Program-made: the position numbers and the translations under genes
In this document: piece by piece, positions 33,186 through 40,511 of the stretch
Numbering within the stretch: the stretch's first letter is position 1
Layout: each line of letters starts with the position of its first letter
Source of the DNA: Lachnospiraceae bacterium
GTDB lineage: Bacteria > Bacillota > Clostridia > Lachnospirales > Lachnospiraceae
DNA length: 64,000 nucleotides
Direction of reading: 5' to 3'
Assembly: GCA_910574865.1 (NCBI GenBank)
Contig: CAJTDN010000009.1
Span: 62,001-126,000 of the forward strand
The notes under the pieces: generated by a model
Told to the model about the DNA's origin: nothing
Databases searched by the model: none
Seen by the model: the letters and a program-made list of their open reading frames with translations, nothing else

Positions 33186-34343
33186 ATGAGAACGATAGAG
33201 TTAATTGCGCCATGCCATTTTGGCTTGGAGGCCGTCTTGAAGCGGGAAATCATCGACCTTGGATATGAGGTGTCGGCGGTGGAGGATGGAAGGGTAACCT
33301 TCATCGGGGACTGGGAGGCCGTCTGCCGGGCGAACGTCTTCTTGCGGACGGCGGAGAGGGTGCTTCTGAAGGTGGGGGAATTTAGGGCCTCCAGCTTTGA
33401 CGAGTTGTTTGAAGGGACGAAGAAGATTCCGTGGGAGGAGTACGTGCCGGTTGATGGGAAGTTCTGGGTGGCAAAGGCCGCCTCGGTGAAAAGCGCGTTG
33501 TTTAGTCCTTCCGACATCCAGTCCATCATGAAGAAGGCGATGGTGGAACGGATGAAGGCCCGTTACCATAAGGAATGGTTCGAGGAAAGCGGCGCGTCTT
33601 ATCCCGTGCGCGTGTTTTTGATGAAGGATGTCGTGACGGTGGGGATTGACGCTTCGGGGGTGTCCCTTCACAAGCGGGGATATCGGCATTTGTCCGGCAA
33701 GGCACCGATTACGGAGACGCTGGCGGCGGCGTTGATCATGTTGACTCCTTGGAAAAAGGACAGAGTGTTGGTCGACCCGTTTTGCGGCAGCGGAACGTTT
33801 CCCATAGAGGCGGCCATGATGGCGGCCAACATCGCGCCGGGAATGGACAGGGAGTTCACGGCGGAAGGATGGACGAACCTGATTCCCCGCAAGACATGGT
33901 ACGAGGCGGTGGACGAGGCCGGGGAGCTGGCCGATTATAATGTGGAGGTGGACATCCAGGGATATGACGTTGACCCGGAAGTGATAAAGGTCGCGCGGAA
34001 AAACGCGGAGGACGCGGGCGTGTCCAGCCTGATACATTTGCAGCAGCGGCCGGTCAGCGAACTGCGCCATCCCAAGAAGTACGGGTTCGTCATAACGAAT
34101 CCACCATATGGGGAACGCCTGGAGGAGAAGGAGGCGCTGCCCGGGCTTTATAGGGAATTCGGCGAGGCGTTTCGGGGGCTTTCCGACTGGTCGGCGTACA
34201 TGATTACGAGTTATGAGGACGCGGAGCGTTATTTCGGGCGCAGGGCGGACAAGAACCGCAAGATATACAATGGAATGATCAAGGCTTATTTTTACCAGTT
34301 CATGGGTCCAAAGCCCCCGCGGCGTTCGCAAAATGCCGGGTGA
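33186..34343 (+). CDS. THUMP-domain class I SAM-dependent RNA methyltransferase (RlmL/YpsC family)
   Basis: A 385-residue methyltransferase. ATG 33186 follows CGGAGG. The N-terminal ferredoxin-like and THUMP domains occupy residues 1-160. The SAM-binding fold follows with DPFCGSGTFPIEAA and the catalytic NPPY. Relatives methylate N2 of a guanine in 23S rRNA. It is followed by rdgB in a likely operon. Confidence 0.9.
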   Translation: MRTIELIAPCHFGLEAVLKREIIDLGYEVSAVEDGRVTFIGDWEAVCRANVFLRTAERVLLKVGEFRASSFDELFEGTKKIPWEEYVPVDGKFWVAKAASVKSALFSPSDIQSIMKKAMVERMKARYHKEWFEESGASYPVRVFLMKDVVTVGIDASGVSLHKRGYRHLSGKAPITETLAAALIMLTPWKKDRVLVDPFCGSGTFPIEAAMMAANIAPGMDREFTAEGWTNLIPRKTWYEAVDEAGELADYNVEVDIQGYDVDPEVIKVARKNAEDAGVSSLIHLQQRPVSELRHPKKYGFVITNPPYGERLEEKEALPGLYREFGEAFRGLSDWSAYMITSYEDAERYFGRRADKNRKIYNGMIKAYFYQFMGPKPPRRSQNAG

Positions 34344-34453
34344 TTGCGGTGGCGGGGCCATTGATTGGGCGAATGCCGGGTGGCTGCGGGGAACTGGTGG
34401 ATGGCCGGGAAATTAGATGGAAGAAAAATCACGGAAGAGAATGGAGAGCGGAC

Positions 34454-35080
34454 ATGGAAAGAAGGATTATATTTGCCACGGGAAATGAAAACAAGATGGA
34501 AGAGATACGGATGATTCTGGAAGATTTGCCGATGCCGGTACATTCGATGAAAGAGGCAGGCGTGGAGGCGGACATCGTCGAGGACGGGATGACCTTTGAG
34601 GAAAATGCCGAAATCAAGGCGCGCGCCGTGTCCAGGCTGTTGCCAAACGACATCGTGCTGGCGGATGATTCGGGGCTGGAGATTGATTACCTGGACAAGG
34701 CTCCGGGAATCTATTCCGCGCGGTTTGCCGGGGAAGACACTTCCTATGACATCAAGAACCGCATTTTGCTTGACAAGTTGGAGGGCGTGCCGGAGGAAGA
34801 GCGGACGGCGCGGTTCGTCTGCGCGGTGGCGGCGGTGTTTCCTGACGGGGAAGTGAAGACGGTGCGGGGGACGATTGAAGGACGCGTTGCCCATGAAATC
34901 ATAGGGGAAAATGGATTCGGGTACGACCCTATTTTCTATTATCCGGAGACGGACTGCACGACGGCGGAAATGTCGCCGGAGCAGAAAAACGAACTGAGCC
35001 ACCGGGGGAACGCGCTTCGCGCGATGCGGAAAATCCTGGAGCGGTACGTGGAAGAGGCAGAACGCGCGGAAGAAGGGTAA
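34454..35080 (+). CDS. rdgB: dITP/XTP pyrophosphatase (RdgB/HAM1 family)
   Basis: A 208-residue non-canonical purine NTP pyrophosphatase. ATG 34454 follows GGAGAG and gives IIFATGNENKMEEI, the family start. ADDSGLEID holds catalytic acids, GFGYDPIF is the base-recognition motif and SHRGNALRAM closes the domain. It hydrolyses dITP and XTP to monophosphates, keeping them out of DNA and RNA. An upstream extension to 34340 is rejected for lack of homology-like sequence. Confidence 0.93.
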   Translation: MERRIIFATGNENKMEEIRMILEDLPMPVHSMKEAGVEADIVEDGMTFEENAEIKARAVSRLLPNDIVLADDSGLEIDYLDKAPGIYSARFAGEDTSYDIKNRILLDKLEGVPEEERTARFVCAVAAVFPDGEVKTVRGTIEGRVAHEIIGENGFGYDPIFYYPETDCTTAEMSPEQKNELSHRGNALRAMRKILERYVEEAERAEEG

Positions 35081-35193
35081 ATAAGCGGATGAGAGTGGCA
35101 CATGGGTGAGAGGCGGTTTGCGCAACGGCCGCGAGGAGCGGGCAAGGCGGCAGGAAAAGGTACAAGAGGACGATTTGGGGAATGGTGCGACGG

Positions 35194-35676
35194 ATGAAGG
35201 TATTGATTGTAAGTGACACACATGGCAGACATGGTAATTATAGGAAGGCCTTGGAGGAAAGCGGCGGGTTCGACGTGTTAATCCATCTCGGCGACGTGGA
35301 GGGCGGGGAGGATTACATCATGGCGAGCGTAAATTGCGAGAAGCACGTCATCAAGGGAAACAATGATTTTTATTCGAAGCTGCCGAAAGAGGACGTGTTC
35401 TATTTGAATGGTAAAAAGATATTTATCACGCACGGGCATGATTATCACGTGGCATTTGAAACGGAGCGGATTGAACGGGCGGGACGGGAACGTGGCGCGG
35501 ATGTGGTAATGTTCGGACACACGCACCGCCCGTATCTGGACGTGGGGGACGACGTCGTCCTGCTCAATCCGGGCAGTCTTTCCTATCCCAGACAAGACGG
35601 GCGTAAGGGCAGTTACATGATGATGGAGATTGACGGAGAGGGGAAGATGACGTTTGAGCAGCGATACGTGGATTAA
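35194..35676 (+). CDS. Metallophosphoesterase (YfcE/MJ0936 family)
   Basis: A 160-residue phosphodiesterase of the kind usually following rdgB. ATG 35194 begins MKVLIVSDTHG; an ATG four codons upstream is equally open. Metal ligands lie in SDTHG, HLGDVEGG, GNND, THGHDY and GHTHRP. It needs divalent metal and hydrolyses phosphodiesters; the natural substrate is unclear. Confidence 0.9.
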   Translation: MKVLIVSDTHGRHGNYRKALEESGGFDVLIHLGDVEGGEDYIMASVNCEKHVIKGNNDFYSKLPKEDVFYLNGKKIFITHGHDYHVAFETERIERAGRERGADVVMFGHTHRPYLDVGDDVVLLNPGSLSYPRQDGRKGSYMMMEIDGEGKMTFEQRYVD

Positions 35677-35823
35677 GGTTAACAAGGGTGCGGGTGGGAG
35701 CCTGGATGGGGTGTGTGGAGCGGGCTAGGAAGGCATTTTTCAAGGGTTGTTTGTTTTTGGCATGAAAAAATGTCTAAAAAATGAAAAAAACAAAACAAAA
35801 TGGGAAAAACCTGAAAAAAGTAG

Positions 35824-35852
35824 TTGACATTGCCAAACGCGTATTATATAAT
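35824..35852 (+). promoter_or_regulatory. Promoter of the tRNA operon
   Basis: Exact consensus TTGACA-N17-TATAAT, 40 bases before tRNA-Pro; drives all six tRNAs. Confidence 0.92.
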
Positions 35853-35892
35853 AGTCCATGCGTCATGGTTGAGACGCACTTTAGAGCAGTGA

Positions 35893-35967
<75 letters not shown>

Positions 35968-35977
35968 TTGCGATTGT

Positions 35978-36048
35978 GCGGGTGTGGTTCAATGGTAGAA
36001 CACCAGCCTTCCAAGCTGGATACGTGGGTTCGATTCCCATCACCCGCT
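35978..36048 (+). tRNA. tRNA-Gly(TCC)
   Basis: Acceptor GCGGGTG/CACCCGC, anticodon loop CTTCCAA (TCC), T-loop TTCGATT; 71 bases. Confidence 0.96.
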
Positions 36049-36132
36049 TTCGCGGCAGAGAGCCGCGAGGCATATATATAAAGAGAGTCCGGTTGCCGCG
36101 ACTTCGAAGCGGCGGATGGGGAGATTACTTGT

Positions 36133-36206
36133 GAGTCTGTAGCTCAGCTGGATAGAGCAACGGCCTTCTAAGCCGTAGGTCGAGGGTTCGAATCCCCCCA
36201 GGCTCG
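36133..36206 (+). tRNA. tRNA-Arg(TCT)
   Basis: Acceptor GAGTCTG/CAGGCTC with one G-T pair, anticodon loop CTTCTAA (TCT), T-loop TTCGAAT. Confidence 0.96.
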
Positions 36207-36210
36207 TTAT

Positions 36211-36285
36211 GGTGGGTATGGTGCAGTTGGTTAGCGCGCCAGATTGTGGTTCTGGATGTCGTGGGTTCGAGTCCCACTACCCACC
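36211..36285 (+). tRNA. tRNA-His(GTG)
   Basis: Eight-pair acceptor GGTGGGTA/TACCCACC including the extra 5' G typical of tRNA-His, anticodon loop TTGTGGT (GTG). Confidence 0.96.
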
Positions 36286-36400
36286 TTTTTCTTATATGGA
36301 CGTGGCACATGCCTTATACGTGGACATGGCCATGTTCTTGTTAAGAAAAGCATAGGAAAATGGAGCACCAGCGTGAAGTGGTGTCAGTGCAAGTCTTTGA

Positions 36401-36472
36401 TGGGCTATCGCCAAGCGGTAAGGCACAGGACTTTGACTCCTGCAGTCGCTGGTTCGAATCCAGCTAGCCCAG
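36401..36472 (+). tRNA. tRNA-Gln(TTG)
   Basis: Acceptor TGGGCTA/TAGCCCA, anticodon loop CTTTGAC (TTG), T-loop TTCGAAT. Confidence 0.95.
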
Positions 36473-36498
36473 TTTTCCGGTTTTGCCGGAGCAGACAC

Positions 36499-36571
36499 GG
36501 GCGTGTAGCTCAGGTGGTAGAGCACTTGACTTTTAATCAAGTTGTCCGGGGTTCGAATCCCCGCACGCTCA
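36499..36571 (+). tRNA. tRNA-Lys(TTT)
   Basis: Acceptor GGGCGTG/CACGCTC with one G-T pair, anticodon loop CTTTTAA (TTT), T-loop TTCGAAT. It is the last tRNA before the ICE integrase and so the probable integration site. Confidence 0.96.
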
Positions 36572-36576
36572 TGAAG

Positions 36577-36622
36577 GAAAAAGAGCCGTAATCCTTGGAA
36601 AGAGAGGGTTGCGGCTCTTTTT
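36577..36622 (+). terminator. Terminator of the tRNA operon
   Basis: AAAAAGAGCCG and CGGCTCTTTTT form an 11-bp stem with A and T runs. Confidence 0.88.
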
Positions 36623-36659
36623 CCGCGCCATTCCGTTATGTATCATTTCCACCCGTATA

Positions 36660-36707
36660 TTATAGCATTCTTATAGCTTTTCGGGGATGCCATAGCAGAA
36701 TTATAGC
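36660..36707. repeat. TTATAGC repeats at the ICE left end
   Basis: TTATAGC occurs at 36660, 36671 and 36701, with CATAGCAG at 36691, between tRNA-Lys and the integrase stop. Short direct repeats near a tyrosine integrase are typical arm-type binding sites. Assignment is inference. Confidence 0.45.
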
Positions 36708-36722
36708 AGGTGGCGGTCGTGT

Positions 36723-37832
36723 TCATAACGTTATCGCGATGTTTATCTTTTCCTGCACGGCCTCTTTTTTTTCGTCCAGGTGCGCGTATACTTCCATGAT
36801 CATCTTGATGTCGGAATGCCCCATCAGTTCCACGGCCTTTTTCTGGCTGATGCCGGAATAGTAGAGCATGGTGCAGTAGTTATGCCGGAAAAGGTGTGCC
36901 GTCAGCCCGGTGATGGGTTGCGCCCCGGTAATTTTTTCTTGCTTCGTCGTGACGGCATCGTTCATCTTTTTGACAATATTCTGCCACATGTATACATACT
37001 GCGTTTTGGAGAGTGTTTCCGTGTGCTTTCCCGGAAAGAGGTAAAAAGTGTCGGTGGACGACAGATAATCCTTCAAGAAGGCCTCCGCATCCTTCGGAAT
37101 GGGCAACGTGCGGTTTCCGGCGTCACTTTTGGCACCGGACTTTATGACGGGGTTGTTTACGTTGAACACGACGGTCTTGTTCACGGTCAACGTCTTTTTC
37201 CGCAGGTCGACATCCGGTTTTGCCAGGGCCAGTGTCTCACCGCGCCGCAGGCCGAAATAGAACAGGAACATGACAAACGCGTGTTCCGTCCGGGTGAGGT
37301 CGGCCTTTTTGAGTGCCTCCTTTTCAAGGTCCGTCAGCGCGCGCTTGTCAGGTTTGTGCCTTTTGGGCAGCGTGACCTTTTTGGCCACGTTTTCATAAAT
37401 CAGCTTGTCATCCACCGCGCTGTTCAGAATCTGGTTCATGGTCATCTTTATGATTTCGCAGGTTCTGGGGTGGTCTTGGTTGTTGTTGATTAACCGTTGC
37501 ACGTCCGAACGCATGATTCTGTCGAGCGGGAGATGCCCAAGTTCGGGCTTTATGTGCGTGTTAATGGCGTTGCTGTACATCGCCATGGTATTTAGTTCCA
37601 CGGTGGCCTTGTAAGTGTCGAGCCAGAGGCTCGCGTAGTCTGCCAAAAGGGTGCCGGACTGCCGAAAAGTCTTGCCCGTCTTAACCTTCATTTTTAATTC
37701 GGCAATCTTGTCGCGCAATCCTTTTTCGGTCTTGGCGGCCAGAAACACGTTGTTCGGCCTGCCGTCTGCCTTGTAGCCGACCATCACCGTGGTCGCGTAC
37801 CGCCCGTCCTTCCTTTTCTTGTACTTTGCCAT
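36723..37832 (-). CDS. int: Tyrosine site-specific integrase of the ICE
   Basis: A 369-residue tyrosine recombinase. ATG 37832 is fixed by GGAGGAGG just upstream; the longer frame to 37922 lacks a site. The N-terminal arm-binding domain (KKRKDGRYATTVMVG), SAM-like core-binding domain and catalytic domain are in order. Catalytic residues are visible in FGLRRGE, HLFRHNY, MGHSD and the Tyr of YAHL. It faces tRNA-Lys, which lies 150 bases beyond its stop, and would integrate and excise the element. Base composition is lower in GC than the host genes. Confidence 0.93.
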   Translation of the reverse strand: MAKYKKRKDGRYATTVMVGYKADGRPNNVFLAAKTEKGLRDKIAELKMKVKTGKTFRQSGTLLADYASLWLDTYKATVELNTMAMYSNAINTHIKPELGHLPLDRIMRSDVQRLINNNQDHPRTCEIIKMTMNQILNSAVDDKLIYENVAKKVTLPKRHKPDKRALTDLEKEALKKADLTRTEHAFVMFLFYFGLRRGETLALAKPDVDLRKKTLTVNKTVVFNVNNPVIKSGAKSDAGNRTLPIPKDAEAFLKDYLSSTDTFYLFPGKHTETLSKTQYVYMWQNIVKKMNDAVTTKQEKITGAQPITGLTAHLFRHNYCTMLYYSGISQKKAVELMGHSDIKMIMEVYAHLDEKKEAVQEKINIAITL

Positions 37833-37867
37833 GGTATCCTCCTCCTTAAAATTGGGTATAAAAATAA

Positions 37868-37952
37868 CATCCAGACAAAAACTGATGTTCTGGTTGACTG
37901 GATGCCCCCGAAGATGATACAATGGTTTCGTGGTCGTGCATCACCTTCGGGG
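37868..37952. promoter_or_regulatory. Two hairpins upstream of int
   Basis: CATCCAG...CTGGATG (37868-37904) and CCCCGAAG...CTTCGGGG (37906-37952) stand in tandem in front of the integrase. They may act as a leader attenuator or block read-through into int. Confidence 0.45.
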
Positions 37953-38007
37953 ATGTATCAAAAGCCGTTCGGTGCTGGTTACACCGGGCGGTTTTTCAAA
38001 TTAGGAC

Positions 38008-38036
38008 TTGAAAAATCCATTCGCCTGACATATAAT
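38008..38036 (+). promoter_or_regulatory. Promoter of candidate antitoxin RNA 1
   Basis: TTGAAA-N17-TATAAT pointing toward the 3' end of the minus-strand small toxin gene. The -10 region is part of an inverted repeat whose partner (38269-38303) overlaps the toxin promoter. Confidence 0.65.
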
Positions 38037-38042
38037 ATGCTT

Positions 38043-38141
38043 GACAAGGTAGCCGACACGATAGCTTACACCTATCCGTTTCCGGCGTGAATAAGATAAA
38101 AAATGGCACCTTTACTTTGCCAGAGCGGGGGTGCTATTTTT
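38043..38141 (+). ncRNA. Candidate antitoxin RNA 1
   Basis: A transcript from the promoter at 38008-38036 would run about 100 bases and stop at the GCACC...GGTGC hairpin (38105-38135) with flanking A/T runs. It overlaps the last codons and terminator of the convergent 28-residue ORF, so it would be antisense to that mRNA's 3' end. No ribosome site for a real ORF is present. Type I antitoxin role is inference. Confidence 0.5.
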
Positions 38142-38220
38142 TATGGTTGACATATTCCAGAAGTTCGATTACAAATACTCCCAAAGTGAGCAATATTATG
38201 AATTCCTCGTATGTACTCAT
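38134..38220 (-). CDS. Holin-like small toxin (28 residues), candidate type I toxin 1
   Basis: The ORF reads MSTYEEF, then a hydrophobic helix IILLTLGVFVIELLEYV and a basic end NHKK. This is the layout of the putative holin-like toxin family of Firmicutes. AAGGAGG is eight bases from the ATG, and a -10 TATAAT at 38291-38296 on the minus strand gives a leader of about 64 bases. The mRNA ends in a hairpin shared with the opposing RNA. It would insert in the membrane when unrepressed. The chromosomal flank is an ICE, so a maintenance role fits. Confidence 0.65.
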   Translation of the reverse strand: MSTYEEFIILLTLGVFVIELLEYVNHKK

Positions 38221-38398
38221 AGAAAACGCCTCCTTCCTCCAAGGCCCGGAACGGAGGTATTCACACCCTGTCAGCTACCTGGTCAGGCATATTATATTGT
38301 CAGAGTTCGTTAGCGTGTAAACAGATAAATGTTTTATAATGTAAAGTATTTTGATTTTCGTTTATATTTCTGCTATGCCAATGTGGTTTAAAATGATG

Positions 38399-39028
38399 TC
38401 AAAAACTTTTAGCTCTTAATTCAACAACTTTTCCTAAAATGCTTACAGGCGTGCTTTCGATTTCTTCGTTTGTAAAAAACATTGGGTCATAAGACGGATT
38501 GATGGGGATTAATTCTATTCCGTCTCGGTATTTTTTTAATCTTTTACATGTTGCGTCGGTTCCGTTTACTGCTGCAATGACGATATCACCGGTTTCTGCG
38601 GTGGGTTGTCTTCTCACGATAACAATATCCCCTTCAACCATTCTTGGTTCCATACTATGTCCGTGAATTTGCAACCCGAAAAATTCTCCTCTTGAGGCCA
38701 TTTCTTCAGTAATTTCTTCTGTGTCAACGATGTCTTCTATAGCTTCGATTGGAATACCAGCGGCAACACGTCCTAAAACATTGATGGTGGTCACTTTTCT
38801 GTTTCTGTTGTTTTTCTCTTCGACTAAATCGGACTTTTCAATGCCGAAATAATTTGCCATAAGTTCAATTTTGTCTATTCGTGGATAGGAATTTCCTTTT
38901 ACCCAATCTGTAAAGGTGGTGTATTTTACTCCTAAGGCATCACACATCTCCAATCGGGTTTTCCCATGTTTGTCCATATAATATTGTATGTTTTTAGACA
39001 TTATCTCTTTGTTTCCCAAATCACTCAC
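38399..39028 (-). CDS. LexA/CI-like repressor (XRE HTH plus S24 peptidase)
   Basis: A 209-residue repressor starting at GTG 39028, seven bases after GGAGG. Residues 10-65 are an XRE helix-turn-helix (YYMDKHGKTRLEMCDALGV). The S24 domain has the self-cleavage Ala-Gly in RVAAGIPIE, Ser in GHSMEP and Lys in TCKRLKK. It should be inactivated by RecA filaments and so couple ICE excision to DNA damage. It faces the XRE gene at 39166 across a nested operator. Confidence 0.92.
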   Translation of the reverse strand: MSDLGNKEIMSKNIQYYMDKHGKTRLEMCDALGVKYTTFTDWVKGNSYPRIDKIELMANYFGIEKSDLVEEKNNRNRKVTTINVLGRVAAGIPIEAIEDIVDTEEITEEMASRGEFFGLQIHGHSMEPRMVEGDIVIVRRQPTAETGDIVIAAVNGTDATCKRLKKYRDGIELIPINPSYDPMFFTNEEIESTPVSILGKVVELRAKSF

Positions 39029-39048
39029 ATCCTCACCTCCGTACTCAT

Positions 39049-39077
39049 AGTATATGATTAATCCGTAAAAAAATCAA
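39049..39077 (-). promoter_or_regulatory. Repressor promoter
   Basis: Minus-strand TTGATT-N17-TATACT upstream of the GTG start. Confidence 0.65.
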
Positions 39078-39091
39078 GAAGAATTTAAATA

Positions 39092-39133
39092 ATTACGAAA
39101 AAACCGTTGACATTACGGTTAAATCGTAGTAAT
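39092..39133. promoter_or_regulatory. Nested palindromic operator between repressor and XRE gene
   Basis: AACCGT-N7-ACGGTT (39102-39120) is a perfect inverted repeat over the -35 box. Outer arms ATTACGA and TCGTAGTAAT extend the symmetry. A further ATCCGTAA half-site lies in the repressor promoter at 39061. This is the expected binding site of the LexA/CI-like repressor. Confidence 0.7.
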
Positions 39134-39135
39134 AT
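39107..39135 (+). promoter_or_regulatory. Rightward ICE promoter
   Basis: TTGACA (39107-39112), a 17-base spacer and TAATAT (39130-39135), overlapped by the nested operator. Drives the XRE and excisionase-like genes. Confidence 0.78.
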
Positions 39136-39165
39136 GTGAAGCATAATAGAAAGGAGGTAAGGATT

Positions 39166-39402
39166 TTGCAGGAATTAAAAACAAGATTCACACTAAAAAC
39201 AGCAAGGGAACTGCGGAAAATGACACAAGAAGAAGCCGCAAGAAAGATAGGGATAAGCGTAGATACGTTAGGAAACTATGAAAGAGGAAGAAGTTATCCA
39301 GATATACCCATTCTTCGAAAGATAGAAGATACTTATGGTATTCCCTATGAACGACTTATTTTTTTACCCTTGGATTACGATAAAACCGTAAATATAATAT
39401 GA
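39166..39402 (+). CDS. XRE-family helix-turn-helix regulator
   Basis: A 78-residue Cro-like protein starting at TTG 39166, eight bases after AAGGAGG; the promoter places the transcript start after any earlier codon. The HTH reads MTQEEAARKIGISVDTLGNYERGRSYPD, then a short C-terminal tail. Opposite to the LexA-like repressor, it probably plays the Cro role in an excision/maintenance switch. Confidence 0.85.
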   Translation: MQELKTRFTLKTARELRKMTQEEAARKIGISVDTLGNYERGRSYPDIPILRKIEDTYGIPYERLIFLPLDYDKTVNII

Positions 39403-39424
39403 GAGCAGTCTTGGAGGTGACAGT

Positions 39425-39613
39425 ATGAGGTACCCAAGAAAGATAATGAAGACGACGGAGCTGATGAACGAATGTGGATTTACATATCGGTATTTAATGA
39501 AGATGGCGCACATTCCGGATCAGAAGTATGCCAGAAAGCTTCCCGGAGGGAGACATTTCTACTGGGATACGGAAAAGTTTGAGCGGGCGCAGGAAAGGTA
39601 TGCCGCAAGGTAA
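39425..39613 (+). CDS. Excisionase-like small DNA-binding protein
   Basis: A 62-residue basic protein with a MerR/Xis-like helix-turn-helix (MKTTELMNECGFTYRYLMKMAH) and a wing (GGRHFYWDTEKF). GGAGGTGA precedes the ATG, 22 bases after the XRE gene. Size and place suggest a recombination directionality factor that bends att DNA for the integrase. Exact family not certain. Confidence 0.6.
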   Translation: MRYPRKIMKTTELMNECGFTYRYLMKMAHIPDQKYARKLPGGRHFYWDTEKFERAQERYAAR

Positions 39614-39679
39614 TAGACGGGGGTATGGATAAGGTGATGGGAGCCAAGGTGCTCATTTGAAGGACGAAAGAGGTGGAAC

Positions 39680-39970
39680 ATGGAGAAACAGTGTCGCAGT
39701 GAAAGCGAATTGCGTGAAGGGATTATAGGAAGGTTTTGTGTCGGGGAGAAGGTATGGGTGGACTCGGCGGCTCTGGGATGGCGGGTCGCCACGGAGCGGA
39801 GGCAGCTGCTTCGGATTGTTTCCTTCCATCCGTACTTCGTCACGATGCGGGCGGAGGCGGGGTTCCTTTGCTCGTTGCAATATGATGACATGGAAAATTA
39901 CGCGGAACCGTTCGATGTGCCTTCCGGGTTTGGCCGGAAAGGCAGGCGGGGAAAATCGGTGCATAGATGA
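39680..39970 (+). CDS. Hypothetical ICE protein, 96 residues
   Basis: Not recognised. Soluble, mixed alpha/beta character, with a beta-rich middle (VGEKVWVDSAALGWRVA) and a basic end GRKGRRGKSVHR. GAGGTGG lies before the ATG. Expressed with the preceding ICE genes or alone; no membrane or catalytic motif seen. Confidence 0.55.
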   Translation: MEKQCRSESELREGIIGRFCVGEKVWVDSAALGWRVATERRQLLRIVSFHPYFVTMRAEAGFLCSLQYDDMENYAEPFDVPSGFGRKGRRGKSVHR

Positions 39971-40122
39971 AAGTTTTTTATCGGTGAAGGGAGGAATGCG
40001 CGAAAATAAGGACAAATAGTATGCTGAAACTTTGTCGTCACGAGAAGATTGTGGCACATTTGTACCTTGACAAGTTCATATTGGTTAGTAGTTTGTAGAT
40101 GGAAAATGCTGGATATTTGGGA

Positions 40123-40151
40123 TTGCCATAAGGTATCAGGAGTGTTAAAAT
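40123..40151 (+). promoter_or_regulatory. Promoter of candidate toxin mRNA 2
   Basis: TTGCCA-N17-TAAAAT. The transcript starts near 40158 in GGCATTACC, one arm of an inverted repeat mirrored at 40426-40434. Confidence 0.62.
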
Positions 40152-40267
40152 ATCGGTAGGCATTACCTGAAACGGTAGGCGGTTAGTCCCTCCATGAGGG
40201 ATCATGCCCCTCTAAAGTTCATGGAAATCTTCCGCAAGGGGAAATCTGGGAAAGGAGGGCCAAGCGA

Positions 40268-40402
40268 ATGAGTGATTTCGAAATACTTTATTTAGTATTG
40301 ATGATTCTTGGAATCGTCGTGTCGCTTATGATGGCGTACATAGAAAGCACAAAAAAAGTAACCGCCCTCGGCCAGAGAATACGGTTACCTTTTTGTGACT
40401 AA
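40268..40402 (+). CDS. Holin-like small toxin (44 residues), candidate type I toxin 2
   Basis: MSDFEILYLVLMILGIVVSLMM is a short acidic head and one membrane helix, followed by YIESTKK and a tail read through the terminator hairpin. AAGGAGG precedes the ATG. The leader of about 110 bases has internal pairing (TCCCTCCATGAGGGA) that may hide the start. It belongs by layout to the same holin-like toxin group as the ORF at 38134. A convergent promoter lies downstream. Confidence 0.62.
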   Translation: MSDFEILYLVLMILGIVVSLMMAYIESTKKVTALGQRIRLPFCD

Positions 40403-40440
40403 GTTTTTTGGACTAACCGCTTATCGGTAATGCCTTTACA
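40345..40440 (-). ncRNA. Candidate antitoxin RNA 2
   Basis: From the minus-strand promoter at 40447-40475 a transcript would begin near 40440, pass GGCATTACC and GCGGTTAGTCC, and end at the shared hairpin. It is antisense to the last codons and terminator of toxin mRNA 2. No coding capacity is evident. Role is inference from arrangement. Confidence 0.5.
40353..40395. terminator. Bidirectional terminator shared by toxin and antitoxin 2
   Basis: AAAAAGTAACCG and CGGTTACCTTTTT pair with A and T tracts on the proper side for both strands. Confidence 0.8.
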
Positions 40441-40446
40441 TCCATT

Positions 40447-40475
40447 ATAATAACAAAATGAGGATGAAATGTCAA
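40447..40475 (-). promoter_or_regulatory. Promoter of candidate antitoxin RNA 2
   Basis: Minus-strand TTGACA-N17-TATTAT (an overlapping TATAAT is also present). Confidence 0.7.
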
Positions 40476-40511
40476 CTTTTTAATTTTATCTGTCAGAAGG
40501 GAGAGGGTATC

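Noticed and set aside
36000-36600. Protein-coding frames across the tRNA cluster
   Set aside because: They read straight through well-formed tRNAs.
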